64,000 nucleotides of DNA. It comes from Advenella faeciporci. Lineage in GTDB: Bacteria > Pseudomonadota > Gammaproteobacteria > Burkholderiales > Burkholderiaceae_B. The stretch is taken from the NCBI RefSeq assembly GCF_014652395.1, contig NZ_BMYS01000009.1, positions 1 to 64,000 of the forward strand, read 5' to 3'. Position numbers and translations under genes: made by a program. Of this stretch, positions 27,784 through 38,092 are shown in pieces (within the stretch, counting starts at the first letter, position 1; each line of letters opens with the position of its first letter). The notes beneath the pieces are model-generated. The model was not told where the DNA came from. It worked only from the letters and a program-made list of their open reading frames with translations, and made no database searches.

Positions 27784-27808
27784 AAGGGTGTGGTAGCCTG
27801 AAAGATCG

Positions 27809-29212
27809 CTATATGGCGTTTTGCAGGCGTTCAAGCACGGTTGTTTTACCAATGATAGCCAGGACAGCACCAATGGATGGGGTTTGTTTCTGGCCGGTAA
27901 CGGCAAGCCGCAAGGGAATGCCCAGCATGGGCATTTTGATGCCATGTTCGCTTAAGGTTTGCTTGATCAGCTCATCCAGCGCTTCACTTGTCCAGGCTTC
28001 CAGCTTGCTGGCGTTTTGGGCAAAACCGGCCAAAATACGTTTGGCATCTTCGGTCAGGAATTGGGTTTGCAGTTCTTCGGCAGCAGGCTGGAAAGGGGCG
28101 CAGAACAGCATGGCGTTTTCGGCCAGTTGTTCCAGGGTTTCGGCGCGATCCTTGAAGAGGTTAAGCACGGCAGGCATGTCCAGATCCTGGGTGTGGCCAC
28201 CACGGGCATGAATGCGCGGCAAGACATGATCCAGCAGCTCGCTGTCGCTTAACGCCTTGATGTAATGTGCATTGACCCAATTGAGTTTTTTGGGGTCCCA
28301 TTGTGCGGCCGACTTGGACAGGTTGCGGGTATCAAACCATTCAACCAGCTGTTCACGCGAGAAAATTTCATCATCACCATGGCTCCAGCCAAGGCGGGCC
28401 AGATAGTTGATCATGGCTTCGGGCAGATATCCCTGTTTTTCATAATCCATAATGCTGACAGCACCATGGCGCTTTGACAGTTTCTGGCCATCGGGACCCA
28501 GAATCATGGGTACATGTCCATACTCGGGAAGTGGGGCGCCCAGGGCCTTCAGGATATTGATCTGGCGCGGCGTGTTGTTGATATGGTCATCACCACGAAT
28601 AACATGACTGATTTGCATGTCCCAGTCATCAACCACCACGCAGAAATTGTAGGTGGGCGTGCCGTCGGGACGGGCAATGATCAGGTCATCCAGCTCGGCG
28701 TTTTCAATGGTGATGGTGCCCTTGAGCATGTCATCCCAGGAAACGGCGCCTTCAGTGGGGTTCTTGAAGCGGACAACCGGCTTGCGGCCCTCGGGGACCG
28801 GTGGCAGTGTTTTGCCGGGCTCGGGACGCCAGGTGCCGTCGTACTTGGGTTTAAGGCCTTTGGCCTTGGCACTTTCACGCATTTGTTCAACTTCTTCCGG
28901 CGTGCTGTAGCAGTAATAAGCCGTGCCCTCAGCCAGCATTTTGGCAATCACTTCCTTGTGGCGCCCGGCGCGCTGCATTTGGTAGAAAGGGCCTTCATCT
29001 GCCTCCAGTGACAGCCATTGCATGCCATCAAGAATGGCTTGTACCGCTTCAGGGGTGGAGCGCTCAAGGTCGGTATCTTCAATACGCAACACAAAAGTGC
29101 CTTGGTGATGACGGGCAAACGCCCATGAGAAAAGTGCCGTGCGCGCGCCACCCAAATGAAGATAGCCGGTTGGGGATGGGGCAAAACGGGTTCTAACAGA
29201 AGAGGAAGTCAT
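27809..29212 (-). CDS. gltX: Glutamyl-tRNA synthetase
   Basis: Charges tRNA-Glu. The 467-residue class I synthetase has the HIGH-type motif [17 protein letters not shown] near 13-28, [11 protein letters not shown] near 43, the KMSKS-type motif KLSKRHG near 243 and the SRE-to-C-terminal anticodon-binding region. Charged tRNA-Glu also feeds HemA/HemL, whose second enzyme is encoded at 4273-5550. Confidence 0.97.
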   Translation of the reverse strand: MTSSSVRTRFAPSPTGYLHLGGARTALFSWAFARHHQGTFVLRIEDTDLERSTPEAVQAILDGMQWLSLEADEGPFYQMQRAGRHKEVIAKMLAEGTAYYCYSTPEEVEQMRESAKAKGLKPKYDGTWRPEPGKTLPPVPEGRKPVVRFKNPTEGAVSWDDMLKGTITIENAELDDLIIARPDGTPTYNFCVVVDDWDMQISHVIRGDDHINNTPRQINILKALGAPLPEYGHVPMILGPDGQKLSKRHGAVSIMDYEKQGYLPEAMINYLARLGWSHGDDEIFSREQLVEWFDTRNLSKSAAQWDPKKLNWVNAHYIKALSDSELLDHVLPRIHARGGHTQDLDMPAVLNLFKDRAETLEQLAENAMLFCAPFQPAAEELQTQFLTEDAKRILAGFAQNASKLEAWTSEALDELIKQTLSEHGIKMPMLGIPLRLAVTGQKQTPSIGAVLAIIGKTTVLERLQNAI

Positions 29213-29320
29213 GGATAGTAAAACAATTAAGTGATTAAAAGAAGAGGCAAGACAGTTTACAATGCCTGGGCAGGCTTCAGAAAAACTTCATTTTAGCTTA
29301 ACATTTTTGTGAGTGGATAT

Positions 29321-31786
29321 ATGCTGCGTCATCGCCTGGCTTCCATCTTTGAGCCAAGATCGTTAATCGTGATTTCAGATGTCTCTTTGCCGGTATGCGA
29401 ATCGGTGCCGGCCTACCTGGTGCGTAACACCACACTGATAAAGTTTGACTCGCCAGAATCATTTGCGCAACTGGCAGACAAAGAGCCCATTGAAAGTGAG
29501 GAAAGAAAAGATCTGGCCGTGCTGTGCGTGCAACCAGACAGGCTGGAAATGGTGTTGTCGTTTCTTGAGCGCAAGCCGCCCCGGGCCATGATTCTGCTGC
29601 CCACCCAAACCATTGATGACGACCCACTGGAAATCAGGCAGTTTGTGCTGGATTGGGCCAGGCGCCACAATTGCCTGCTGCTGGGCCCACGTGCGTTTGG
29701 TATTCAGCGGCCCCACCTGAATTTGAATCTCAGCAAACACCCCATCCTGTCGCATCAGGGCCGGGTGGCGGTGGTGTCGCAATCCAGGCTGCTGCTCATG
29801 TCCATTATGGATTGGGCCAATGATGTCGATCTTGGCTTGTCTGCGGCGATTTCCCTGGGAGAGGTCATTGATGTGGACCTGCCTGAAATAATTGAATACC
29901 TGGCCACGGATACCCGCACCGACAGTATTGCCCTGTACATGGACAAGCTGGGTTCCGGGAGGGAACTCATGAGCGCCATTCGCATGGCCTCCAGTGTCAA
30001 GCCGGTTCTGGTCTTGCGTGCCGGACGGGCAAGCCCCGAGCTTAAAGGGGATGATGCCGTGTTTGAGGCCGCTATCCGGCGTGCCGGGGCGGTCCGGGTT
30101 GATTATTTTGTCGAGCTGTTTGCGGCCCTGAAGGCGCTGTCTTATGCCCGGCGTCCCAAAGGCGGGCGGATTGTGGTTTTTGGCAACAGCCGTGGCTCAA
30201 CCTCTTTGACGTTTGATGCGATGGGCACCAGTAGCGTCTTATCCAAGGCATCGTTGTCTTCAGGCAGTCTGCGCGAACTCAGACGGATTCTGGGGCATGG
30301 CGCCATTGTGGGTAATCCGGCTATCAGTTATGCCCCCCTAACCGGAGAGCAGCTTATCGAGAGCCTGAAGGTAATGGTGGATGACGCCGGGGTTGATGCC
30401 GTCATGGTCATGCTGGCCCCTGATGAGCTGGTGGACATGCAGAAGGTGGTTGAGCAATTGGCGGCTTATGCCCGCAAGGCACCCAAACCCATTGTGACCA
30501 GTATTCTGGGCGAGGCCACCATGCGACCGTTCCGCCGGTTGCTTAACCGGGCTGGCATGCCAGCGTTCAGAACCCCCGAAACGGCACTGGGTGCCATGAT
30601 GTCGCTGTGTGACTACTTCTATAACCAGCAACTGTTGCATCAACTCAGGATCCCGCAGCCTGATTCCCGGCCTGCCGATATTCCGGCTGCCCGCGCCCTG
30701 CTTGATGCCGCGCTGAAAGAAAAACGCGGCACGCTTGAAACCCGGGAAGCCATGCGCCTGCTGGACTGCTTTCATGTGGGGGTTTCCTGGGAGGAAGATC
30801 AACAGGATGAACAGTTTTCTGTTGAGGATGGGGTGCCGGCCGTCATGATACAGGTTCAGAGCGACCCCATCTTTGGGCCATGGATCCGTTTTGGCGAGGG
30901 TGGTCACAAGGTGGTGTTTTCGTCCCGCGACAAGGGGCTTGATTTGCCGCCCCTGAACGCTTATCTGGCTGGTCAGCTCATTAAGCGCAGCCGGGTCTGG
31001 CGCCAGGAATTGGAAACCTATGTAGAACCCCACATATTCGTGAAATTGCAGCGTATTCTGGAGTCGGTTGCCGATTTGGTCAGCGAGTTTCCCTGCATTC
31101 AAATGCTAGAAATTAACCCGATTGTTCTGGGTTATCGTGAAGTCCATGCCAAAGATGTCAGGATTGTGCTCGATAAAGAGGCGGCGGGTGTTTCGCCACG
31201 CGAGTCTGGCTATGATCATATGGCCATCTTCCCGTATCCGTATTATTTGACTGAAAACAGGCGCTTTGATGACGATATGGAATGGGTGTTGCGCCCCATC
31301 CGTCCTGAAGACGCTGAGGCGCTTCAGGCTTTTATCAGGGGCTTGTCCGAGAAGTCGCGCTACATGCGATTTGTTTCAATGATGCGCGAATTGACGCCTA
31401 AGATGTTAAGCCGATATACCTATGTGGACTATCATCGTGAGCTGGCGCTGGTGGCCACTATCCAGGTACCCAACGAGGCCAACCGCGGGTTGCCGAGGGA
31501 AGAAATTATTGGCCTGGCGCACTATCTGCGCAACGCCGATGGCGTGGGCGCCGAATATGCCCTGGTGATTGGTGACGGATGGCAAAAGCGTGGTCTGGGC
31601 AGAACCCTTATGAGCAAGCTGATACAGGCGGCCCGCAAACAGGAGCTGGCTTATATAGAAGGGGTTGTGCTGGCCAGCAATAAACCGATGCTGCATTTAA
31701 TGACCAGCCTGGGCCTGAAAAATGACCCGGATGAAGAAGACCCTTCAATGCGAAGGGTCTGGATGCCTTTGAATCAGGCGGATTAA
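29321..31786 (+). CDS. Pat-like protein: acyl-CoA synthetase-like domains fused to a GNAT acetyltransferase
   Basis: The 821-residue protein starts with a CoA-binding Rossmann domain (IFEPRSLIVI onward, about 1-130). Succinyl-CoA-ligase-like flavodoxin domains (SQSRLLLMSIMDWA, then FGNSRGSTSL) follow. A degenerate ATP-grasp region (about 470-640) ends in LEINPIVL, and a C-terminal GNAT domain has GDGWQKRGLGRTLM near 760. The layout is that of Salmonella Pat/YfiQ, which acetylates lysines such as that of acetyl-CoA synthetase. ATG 29321 is taken over an in-frame GTG at 29309. No deacetylase gene is adjacent. Confidence 0.85.
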   Translation: MLRHRLASIFEPRSLIVISDVSLPVCESVPAYLVRNTTLIKFDSPESFAQLADKEPIESEERKDLAVLCVQPDRLEMVLSFLERKPPRAMILLPTQTIDDDPLEIRQFVLDWARRHNCLLLGPRAFGIQRPHLNLNLSKHPILSHQGRVAVVSQSRLLLMSIMDWANDVDLGLSAAISLGEVIDVDLPEIIEYLATDTRTDSIALYMDKLGSGRELMSAIRMASSVKPVLVLRAGRASPELKGDDAVFEAAIRRAGAVRVDYFVELFAALKALSYARRPKGGRIVVFGNSRGSTSLTFDAMGTSSVLSKASLSSGSLRELRRILGHGAIVGNPAISYAPLTGEQLIESLKVMVDDAGVDAVMVMLAPDELVDMQKVVEQLAAYARKAPKPIVTSILGEATMRPFRRLLNRAGMPAFRTPETALGAMMSLCDYFYNQQLLHQLRIPQPDSRPADIPAARALLDAALKEKRGTLETREAMRLLDCFHVGVSWEEDQQDEQFSVEDGVPAVMIQVQSDPIFGPWIRFGEGGHKVVFSSRDKGLDLPPLNAYLAGQLIKRSRVWRQELETYVEPHIFVKLQRILESVADLVSEFPCIQMLEINPIVLGYREVHAKDVRIVLDKEAAGVSPRESGYDHMAIFPYPYYLTENRRFDDDMEWVLRPIRPEDAEALQAFIRGLSEKSRYMRFVSMMRELTPKMLSRYTYVDYHRELALVATIQVPNEANRGLPREEIIGLAHYLRNADGVGAEYALVIGDGWQKRGLGRTLMSKLIQAARKQELAYIEGVVLASNKPMLHLMTSLGLKNDPDEEDPSMRRVWMPLNQAD

Positions 31787-32467
31787 TCAAGCCAGGTTTT
31801 CCTGGATGAAGGCCGAAATATCCCGGATTTCTTCCAGGCACACCGAGTGCTGCATGGGGTAAGTGTGCCACTGCAGGTTCTGGTAGCCCAGTTCTTCCAG
31901 CTTGGCCTTGCTGTTAAGCGCACGTTCGGGTACTACCACCGGGTCCTGTGTGCCATGCGCCATGAAAATGGGGATGTCCATGTTTGCCTGGCTGCGTTCT
32001 GCCCCGGTCTTGGCCGCCAGTGGCAGAAAACCTGACAGGCAGATCAGGCCAGCCAGTTTTTTGGGGTGGCGCAGCCCGGTTAACAGGGCCATGGCGCAGC
32101 CTTGCGAGAAGCCGGCCAGGAAAATGTTTTCGGTTGGAATACCGCGTTCGTTTTCACGGGCAATCAGGGCTTCAATCGCCTGCTGTGCTTCCCTTAGGCC
32201 AGGTTCGTCTTCCGGACCGTTGATGCGGTCAAGGGAAATAATATCAAACCAGGCTGGCATGGCGATGCCGTTGTTCAGGGTAACCGGACGAACTGGCGCA
32301 TTGGGGAAAACAAAACGGATACTTGATGGTTTGGGCAGTCTCAGTTCGGGAACGACCGGCACGAAATCGTTGGCATCGGCGCCCAGGCCGTGCATCCAGA
32401 TAATTGAGTGCGTGATGTGGTTGCCCGTATTGATTTCAACGCAATCGAGCAGTACTTGATCTGACAT
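31787..32467 (-). CDS. Carboxylesterase / phospholipase-type hydrolase
   Basis: The 226-residue alpha/beta hydrolase has the IIWMHGLGADANDF oxyanion region near 22-35 and a nucleophile serine in LAGFSQGCAMAL near 117. An aspartate in AHGTQDPVV near 170 and a histidine in YPMQHSVC near 205 complete the triad. It matches the dienelactone-hydrolase-like carboxylesterase group (Pseudomonas carboxylesterase II type). It abuts the stop codon of the convergent Pat-like gene. Confidence 0.88.
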   Translation of the reverse strand: MSDQVLLDCVEINTGNHITHSIIWMHGLGADANDFVPVVPELRLPKPSSIRFVFPNAPVRPVTLNNGIAMPAWFDIISLDRINGPEDEPGLREAQQAIEALIARENERGIPTENIFLAGFSQGCAMALLTGLRHPKKLAGLICLSGFLPLAAKTGAERSQANMDIPIFMAHGTQDPVVVPERALNSKAKLEELGYQNLQWHTYPMQHSVCLEEIRDISAFIQENLA

Positions 32468-32473
32468 AATGAA

Positions 32474-33019
32474 CTATTCCCCGGTTAATAAAATAGACTT
32501 GAGTGCCTGAAACAGGGCACGGTAATGTTTTTTTTGCGGTTCCTGGGTTTCGCTCAGGGTATTGTTGGCAGCCTGTTCCTTGCGGGCAGCGCGAATAAGC
32601 GCCCTGAGTTGCTGAATATCCACCTGGGGATACTCGGCAAGGAGTATGGTTAACTCTTCATCGCTGGCAAGCAGACGGTCACGCAGGGTTTCCAGCCGGT
32701 GCATATGTGCCGTGATTTCCCTGGAGCCGTTTTCCCAGACATCCAGTTGCTGGCGAATGGCCTCTATGTCTGCCGTGCGCATTAGCTTGCCGACATAATG
32801 GATCTGGCGGCGTTTGCCTTCCCTGCCGCTGATTTTTTGGGCTGTTTTGATGGCATCCAGCAGTTTGTCATCAAGGGGTAACTGCTTGACTTTGTCATAA
32901 GGTAACTCTATGACCTGCTTGCCCAGATCCAGAATGGCATGCAGCTCTCTTTTGACTTGTGATTTGCTGGGCCGGTCGTAAAAATCGTTGTCGTCCTGAT
33001 CTGTTTGGTCGGTATGCAT
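32474..33019 (-). CDS. darP: DarP/YjgA, ribosome-associated 50S assembly factor
   Basis: The 181-residue DUF615 protein has the conserved [11 protein letters not shown] start, [18 protein letters not shown] and the [22 protein letters not shown] segment near 75-95. It acts in late 50S subunit assembly in E. coli. It is divergent from pmbA, its usual neighbour across proteobacteria, and six bases before the esterase gene. Confidence 0.92.
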   Translation of the reverse strand: MHTDQTDQDDNDFYDRPSKSQVKRELHAILDLGKQVIELPYDKVKQLPLDDKLLDAIKTAQKISGREGKRRQIHYVGKLMRTADIEAIRQQLDVWENGSREITAHMHRLETLRDRLLASDEELTILLAEYPQVDIQQLRALIRAARKEQAANNTLSETQEPQKKHYRALFQALKSILLTGE

Positions 33020-33112
33020 AAATAAAATCGAAAAATGGTTGATATTTGGATATCATAACCGTGTATGCGATTACAGTCATAATGAACAGAACAACCACTT
33101 ATATTTTTATCT

Positions 33113-34453
33113 ATGAATCCTAATAGTCAGTCTAATTTTGAAGAGCTGGTTCAGCTGGCGCTGAAACATGCCGGCAAGCTCGGCGCAAGCAGTGCCGCTG
33201 CCGAGGTCTCCGAGTCTAGCGGGCTTGCCGTCTCCGTTCGCAAGGGAAGTGTTGAAACGGTTGAACAAACCAATGACCGCTCCCTGGGTGTGACTGTTTA
33301 CGCAGGACAAAGCAGGGGTTCTGCCTCCACTTCGGATTTGTCCGCCAAAGCGATTGCCGAAACGGTAGAGGCGGCCTGGAATATTGCCAAATATACAGCG
33401 GCCGATCCAGCGGCCGGTTTGCCGGAACCCGAGTTGCTGGCCACCCATTTGCCCGATCTGGCCTTGCATAAAAGCTGGGATATCTCTGCCGATGAAGCCG
33501 TTGCGCTGGCCATAGAGGCCGAGCAGGGAGCTCTGGGTTACAGCAAGGAAATCACCAATTCCGAAGGCGCTTCCATTGATGTTAGTGAAGGGCGCTTCGT
33601 ATTTGCCAATTCACTGGGTTTTATGGGGGGCTACCCGTATTCGCGCCATGGTCTTTCGGTGGCCGCTATTGCCGGCAAGGGTGAGCGCATGCAAAGGGAT
33701 TACTGGTATACCTCCCACCGTTACCCCGAAAGACTGGCCAAGGGGCATGATGTGGGTGTGTATGCTGCCCAGCGTGCCTTGTCCCGTTTGTCGGCCCGTA
33801 AAATTCCTACCGGCAAATACCCGGTCCTGTTCGAGGCCCCCCTGGCCCTGGGTCTCATTGGTGCACTAACCCAGGCAATTAGTGGGGGGGCACTCTACCG
33901 CAAGTCCAGTTTTCTGCTTGACTCCCTTGGCATGCCGGTGATGGCTGACCATATTCAAATTAACGAAGATCCTTATATCCCGGGCGCCATGGGCAGTTCC
34001 GCCTTCGATGACGAGGGCGTGCAAACCCGGGCGCGTGATTTGGTGCAAGACGGCATTCTGCAGGGGTATTTGCTGTCCAGCTATACCGCCCGTAAACTGG
34101 GCATGCAAAGCACCGGCAATGCAGGTGGTTCGCATAATCTGCTGCTTACATCCTCGCTAACCGAAGCCGGTGACGATCTTGACGCCATGCTGAAAAAAAT
34201 GGGTACCGGCCTGCTGGTTACCGAGCTGATCGGACAGGGGGTTAACTATGTCACTGGCGATTATTCCCGTGGCGCCTTCGGTTATTGGGTGGAAAATGGA
34301 CAAATCCAGCATGCCGTTCAGGAGATCACCATTGCGGGCAACCTGAAAGACATGTTCATGCAAATGGTGGCGGTGGGTAACGATGTCATTACGCGTGGGG
34401 CCAAAACATCGGGGTCGATCTTAATTGAAAACATGGCGGTGGCAGGCAGTTAA
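33113..34453 (+). CDS. pmbA: Metalloprotease-related protein PmbA (TldE)
   Basis: Partner of TldD in a heterodimeric protease that trims modified peptides such as microcin B17. The 446-residue protein shows VRKGSVETVEQTNDRSLGV near 42-60, the GAMGSSAFDDEGVQTR segment near 295 and NAGGSHNLLL near 337. As expected for the TldE side it lacks the HExxH zinc motif, and tldD is not in the window. It is divergent from darP. Confidence 0.94.
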   Translation: MNPNSQSNFEELVQLALKHAGKLGASSAAAEVSESSGLAVSVRKGSVETVEQTNDRSLGVTVYAGQSRGSASTSDLSAKAIAETVEAAWNIAKYTAADPAAGLPEPELLATHLPDLALHKSWDISADEAVALAIEAEQGALGYSKEITNSEGASIDVSEGRFVFANSLGFMGGYPYSRHGLSVAAIAGKGERMQRDYWYTSHRYPERLAKGHDVGVYAAQRALSRLSARKIPTGKYPVLFEAPLALGLIGALTQAISGGALYRKSSFLLDSLGMPVMADHIQINEDPYIPGAMGSSAFDDEGVQTRARDLVQDGILQGYLLSSYTARKLGMQSTGNAGGSHNLLLTSSLTEAGDDLDAMLKKMGTGLLVTELIGQGVNYVTGDYSRGAFGYWVENGQIQHAVQEITIAGNLKDMFMQMVAVGNDVITRGAKTSGSILIENMAVAGS

Positions 34454-34584
34454 GCGCCAGGCTGCCTTTATGCCGGTTTTAGGGAAAACCACTAACTACG
34501 GTTGCGGCATGAAGCAGCGGCTGTGGGTTATTATTTATCGTATAAAATTTTTAGCATTTAAAATAAGTTTGGAGAAATAAACAT

Positions 34585-35688
34585 ATGCAACGTCGTTCGT
34601 TTCTAAAAAAAGCCGGTATGGGCATGGTGGCCGGTACGGCAGCGGTGGGTGCTCCGGCGCTGGCCCAGGAAAACCCAAGCATCAAGTGGCGCATGGCCTC
34701 CAGTTTTCCGCGTAGCCTTCCCGCCTTGTTCGGTACCTCCGAGAAATTTGTCAACTATGTCAAGGAAGCCTCAGGTGGCCAATTCGTGATTGATGTGTTC
34801 CCGGCCGGTGAAATTGTGCCAGCCCTGCAGGTGATGGATGCCGTTTCCAACGGTACCGTCCAGGCTGGCCATACCTGCGGTTATTATTATTTTGGCAAAA
34901 GCCCGGCCTACTGCTTTGATACGGCCGTTCCTTTTGGCCTGACCGCCCGCCAGATGATGGCCTGGATTCTTGAAGGTAACGGCAAGGCATTGCTGCGCGA
35001 ATTGTTTGATCCCATCAATATTGTCAACTTCCCTCTGGGTAATACCGGTGTGCAAATGGGTGGCTGGTACCGTAAGGAAATCAATTCACTTGAAGACCTG
35101 AAAGGCCTGAAAATGCGTACCTCCGGTTTTGCCGGTGAAGTGTTGTCACGTCTGGGTGTGATTCCCCAGCAAATCGCCGGTGGCGATATTTACCCGTCAC
35201 TTGAAAAGGGCACCCTTGACGCGGTTGAGTTTGTCGGTCCTTTCGATGATGAAAAACTGGGCTTTAACAAAGTGGCCAAATACTACTACTATCCCGGATT
35301 CTGGGAGGGTGGTCCACAGGTTTCCGCGTACATGAACAAGGATGAGTTCGCGAAATTGCCCAAGAATTACCAGGCAATTGTGGAAGCGGCATGTATGTAT
35401 GCAACGGCCAATATGACGGCGGTTTATGATGCCCATAATGCGGCTGCGCTGCGCAGATTGATTGCCGGTGGTGCCGTGCTGAAAGAGTTCCCCAAAGAAG
35501 TGCTGGATGCCGGATACAAGGCATCCGTACAGTTGTATAAAGAATTCTCGGACAAAGACCCGATGTTCAAGAAAATCCATGACGATTACATGGCTTTCCG
35601 TGATGATCTGGCGCCATGGTTCAACCTGGTTGAGGGTTCGTATACCCGCTATCTGGCCTATGCGATTTCACAAAGCCGTAAAGCTTAA
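34585..35688 (+). CDS. TRAP transporter substrate-binding protein (DctP/TakP-like), Tat-exported
   Basis: The 367-residue periplasmic solute receptor has a twin-arginine signal (QRRSFLKKAG, cleavage after APALAQ). The mature protein fits the TRAP family, with a conserved WYRKEINSLEDLKGLKMRT-type region holding the carboxylate-binding arginine. A C-terminal YYPGFWEGGPQ segment is typical of the TakP (2-oxo acid) group. GGAG lies about nine bases before the ATG. No DctQ or DctM gene is adjacent, so it must use permeases encoded elsewhere. The complete TRAP set at 60298-63265 has its own receptor. Confidence 0.88.
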   Translation: MQRRSFLKKAGMGMVAGTAAVGAPALAQENPSIKWRMASSFPRSLPALFGTSEKFVNYVKEASGGQFVIDVFPAGEIVPALQVMDAVSNGTVQAGHTCGYYYFGKSPAYCFDTAVPFGLTARQMMAWILEGNGKALLRELFDPINIVNFPLGNTGVQMGGWYRKEINSLEDLKGLKMRTSGFAGEVLSRLGVIPQQIAGGDIYPSLEKGTLDAVEFVGPFDDEKLGFNKVAKYYYYPGFWEGGPQVSAYMNKDEFAKLPKNYQAIVEAACMYATANMTAVYDAHNAAALRRLIAGGAVLKEFPKEVLDAGYKASVQLYKEFSDKDPMFKKIHDDYMAFRDDLAPWFNLVEGSYTRYLAYAISQSRKA

Positions 35689-35710
35689 ACTGGCATAAAG
35701 ACAGTGGCCG

Positions 35711-35748
35711 CCCGTACAAAATACAACAAAAAGCAAGGCTTGTACGGG
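35711..35748 (+). terminator. Weak hairpin after the TRAP receptor gene
   Basis: CCCGTACAA (35711-35719) and TTGTACGGG (35740-35748) pair perfectly across a 20-base loop, about 20 bases beyond the stop codon. No T-run follows, so termination efficiency is doubtful. Confidence 0.4.
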
Positions 35749-35787
35749 TGGTTCTGTTCAAATTTGGGCTCTATTTCATTGTTTTTA

Positions 35788-35816
35788 TTGAAAAAACAAA
35801 AGCATGGTGTTAACAT
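35788..35816 (+). promoter_or_regulatory. Putative sigma-70 promoter for rplM-rpsI
   Basis: TTGAAA at 35788-35793 and TAACAT at 35811-35816 are separated by 17 bases, about 170 bases before rplM. A second -10-like box (TACAAT, 35866) lies downstream without a clear -35. The remainder of 35697-35988 shows no gene. Confidence 0.4.
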
Positions 35817-35988
35817 TACCGGCTAACCCAGAACTGTACGGCTGAAAAGTAAGGTTTTACTTGTTTACAATAACAGCCTGGCAGCGTCCGGTTTATGTCT
35901 TTTTAATAACTGGCATATAAAACGGAAATTGGGCGTAACGGGCACGGCACATGCCGGCTCTATTAATTTTTATTTAGGAATAACTATC

Positions 35989-36417
35989 ATGAAGACCTTT
36001 GTGGCAAAGCCGCATGAAGTCAAACGTGACTGGTTTGTTATCGATGCAAAAGGCAAGGTCCTTGGTCGTGTAGCCAGCGAAGTTGCACGCCGTTTGCGCG
36101 GTAAACATAAACCCGAGTTCACCCCTCACGTTGACACCGGCGATTATATTGTAATTATCAATGCTGCCGATATCGTTGTTACCGGTAACAAGACTGAAGA
36201 CAAAAAATACTTCCGTCACTCCGGTTACCCAGGCGGTATTTACGAAACGAACTTTAAAAAGATGCAAGAGCGCTTTCCAGGCCGTGCACTTGAAAAAGCC
36301 GTTAAAGGTATGCTGCCCAAAGGTCCACTGGGCTACGCCATGATTAAAAAACTCAAGGTGTATGCTGGTGCCGAACATCCTCATACTGCCCAGCAGCCTA
36401 AACAGCTGGATTTCTAA
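35989..36417 (+). CDS. rplM: Ribosomal protein L13
   Basis: The 142-residue 50S subunit protein has [32 protein letters not shown] and the GDYIVIINA strand. FRHSGYPGG and a C-terminal [13 protein letters not shown] segment are also present. The ATG at 35989 follows TTTAGGAA. An in-frame start at 35929 is not supported. The rpsI start is nine bases after its stop, the universal L13-S9 pair. Confidence 0.98.
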   Translation: MKTFVAKPHEVKRDWFVIDAKGKVLGRVASEVARRLRGKHKPEFTPHVDTGDYIVIINAADIVVTGNKTEDKKYFRHSGYPGGIYETNFKKMQERFPGRALEKAVKGMLPKGPLGYAMIKKLKVYAGAEHPHTAQQPKQLDF

Positions 36418-36426
36418 GGATAAATC

Positions 36427-36819
36427 ATGATCGGTAATTGGAATTATGGAACAGGTCGCCGCAAAACTTCAGTGGCCCGTGTTTTCTTGAAAAAAGGTAC
36501 AGGCGCTATCGTTGTTAACGGTAAACCTGTTGATGAATATTTTGCCCGTGAAACAGGCCGCATGGTTGTTCGTCAGCCTTTGGTCCTCACAGAACTCACC
36601 GAAGCCTTTGACTTTCACGTCAATGTACACGGTGGTGGCGAAAGCGGCCAGGCTGGCGCAATCCGTCATGGCATTACCCGTGCCCTTATTGACTATGATG
36701 AAACATTGAAATCATCACTGTCCAAAGCTGGCTATGTAACCCGTGATGCACGTGAAGTCGAGCGTAAAAAAGTCGGTTTCCACAAAGCCCGTCGTCGCAA
36801 ACAGTTCAGCAAACGCTAA
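36427..36819 (+). CDS. rpsI: Ribosomal protein S9
   Basis: The 130-residue 30S subunit protein has [14 protein letters not shown] at 8-21, [15 protein letters not shown] in the middle and the basic tail [10 protein letters not shown], whose final arginine contacts P-site tRNA. AAGGA precedes the ATG. A strong terminator follows within 20 bases. Confidence 0.98.
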   Translation: MIGNWNYGTGRRKTSVARVFLKKGTGAIVVNGKPVDEYFARETGRMVVRQPLVLTELTEAFDFHVNVHGGGESGQAGAIRHGITRALIDYDETLKSSLSKAGYVTRDAREVERKKVGFHKARRRKQFSKR

Positions 36820-36833
36820 TCTGTTTTCAAGTC

Positions 36834-36861
36834 AAAAAAGACCGCATTTGCGGTCTTTTTT
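36834..36861 (+). terminator. Terminator of the rplM-rpsI operon
   Basis: GACCGC and GCGGTC form a stem around ATTT, extended by an A-run before and a six-T run after. It begins 15 bases beyond the rpsI stop and is a textbook rho-independent terminator. Confidence 0.92.
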
Positions 36862-37023
36862 GTTTTTGGCCTGTTAAAGGCGTTTTGAAACACAGTGAAG
36901 CAAAACCAGTGCCTGATTTTCAGGCAAGTTGAACCAAAACACGTGTAAAAACTCTCATAATGTGGTGCAATAGTCGTTTGTAAAAACGTTTACACATCCA
37001 TTTTATTAACAAAGGATTTAACA

Positions 37024-38079
37024 ATGGCATCTTCTTCGGCCCCGATCAAGGTTGGCATCGTTGGCGGCACCGGCTATACCGGTGTGGAATTGTTGCGTCT
37101 GTTATCGGCGCACCCCAATGCAAAGCTTCATGCAATTACCTCACGTAAAGAAGAAGGCATGCCGGTTGCGGACATGTTCCCCAATTTGCGTGGGCATGTT
37201 GATCTGGCTTTTTCCGCCCCTGAAAATGCGGCGCTGTCTGAGTGTGATGTGGTTTTCTTTGCGACACCTCATGGCGTTGCCATGGGGCAGGCCCGTGCCC
37301 TGATTGAAGCCGGCGTAAAGGTAATTGACCTGGCGGCCGATTTTCGTTTGCAAGACACCGCTGTTTTTGAAAAATGGTACAAAATGGCGCATGCCTGTCC
37401 TGATGTATTAAAAGACAGTGTTTATGGTTTGGTAGAACTGAACCGGGAAAAAGTGGCGGGTGCGCAGGTTATTGGCAACCCGGGTTGTTATCCAACCACC
37501 GTTATTCTGGGGCTTACCCCGTTGCTGGAAAAAGGCCTGGTCAAGCTGGACAATATCATTGCCGACTGCAAGTCGGGTGTGTCGGGGGCGGGTCGTAAAA
37601 CCGAAGTGGGTAGCCTGTTCTCCGAGGCCAGTGACAACTTCAAGGCCTATGCCGTCTCGGGTCACCGCCACCATCCTGAAATTGTCGAGCAACTGGGTAA
37701 AATTGCCGGTCAGCCGGTAGACCTTACCTTTGTGCCTCATTTGGTACCCATGATCCGGGGTATGCTGTCCACCATTTATGTAAAAATCAAACCCGAGGCC
37801 CTGGATACCGATTTTCAGGCACTGTACGAGCAGCGCTACCAGAACGAAGCGTTTATCGATGTCATGCCCGCCGGTAGCCTGCCAGAAACCCGCTCGGTGC
37901 GGGCATCCAATCAGTTGCGCATTGCCCTGCACCGTCCAGGTAATGGTGATACCCTGATTGTAGTGGTGGTGCAGGACAACCTGGTTAAAGGTGCTGCCGG
38001 CCAGGCAGTGCAAAACATGAATGTGTTATTTGGTTTGGCTGAACAAACAGGTCTGAATCAAGTGGCTATTCTCCCTTAA
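37024..38079 (+). CDS. argC: N-acetyl-gamma-glutamyl-phosphate reductase
   Basis: Third step of arginine synthesis. The 351-residue protein has the NADP-binding [17 protein letters not shown] near 8-24 and the catalytic cysteine in [14 protein letters not shown] near 158. [10 protein letters not shown] near 192 and SGHRHHPEI near 220 are also present. AAAGGA lies eight bases before the ATG. It is followed by the DUF6776 gene after 13 bases. Confidence 0.96.
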   Translation: MASSSAPIKVGIVGGTGYTGVELLRLLSAHPNAKLHAITSRKEEGMPVADMFPNLRGHVDLAFSAPENAALSECDVVFFATPHGVAMGQARALIEAGVKVIDLAADFRLQDTAVFEKWYKMAHACPDVLKDSVYGLVELNREKVAGAQVIGNPGCYPTTVILGLTPLLEKGLVKLDNIIADCKSGVSGAGRKTEVGSLFSEASDNFKAYAVSGHRHHPEIVEQLGKIAGQPVDLTFVPHLVPMIRGMLSTIYVKIKPEALDTDFQALYEQRYQNEAFIDVMPAGSLPETRSVRASNQLRIALHRPGNGDTLIVVVVQDNLVKGAAGQAVQNMNVLFGLAEQTGLNQVAILP

Positions 38080-38092
38080 AGGCCGGTTAATA

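Larger units (their letters stand above)
26995..27808. other. Long intergenic region with palindromes, no supported gene
   Basis: Over 800 bases separate the H1-like gene from gltX. The region contains a 12-base palindrome ATCTGTACAGAT (27042-27053) in the H1 promoter area. A large hairpin lies at 27155-27192, and an A/T-rich stretch to about 27290 follows. A terminator-like repeat sits at 27720-27783. A 130-codon frame at 27376-27768 has one hydrophobic stretch but no recognisable domain and no good ribosome-binding site. Confidence 0.6.

Noticed and set aside
27454-27945. 163-codon minus-strand frame overlapping the gltX 3' end
   Set aside because: It overlaps a certain gene in another frame and shows no protein-like pattern.
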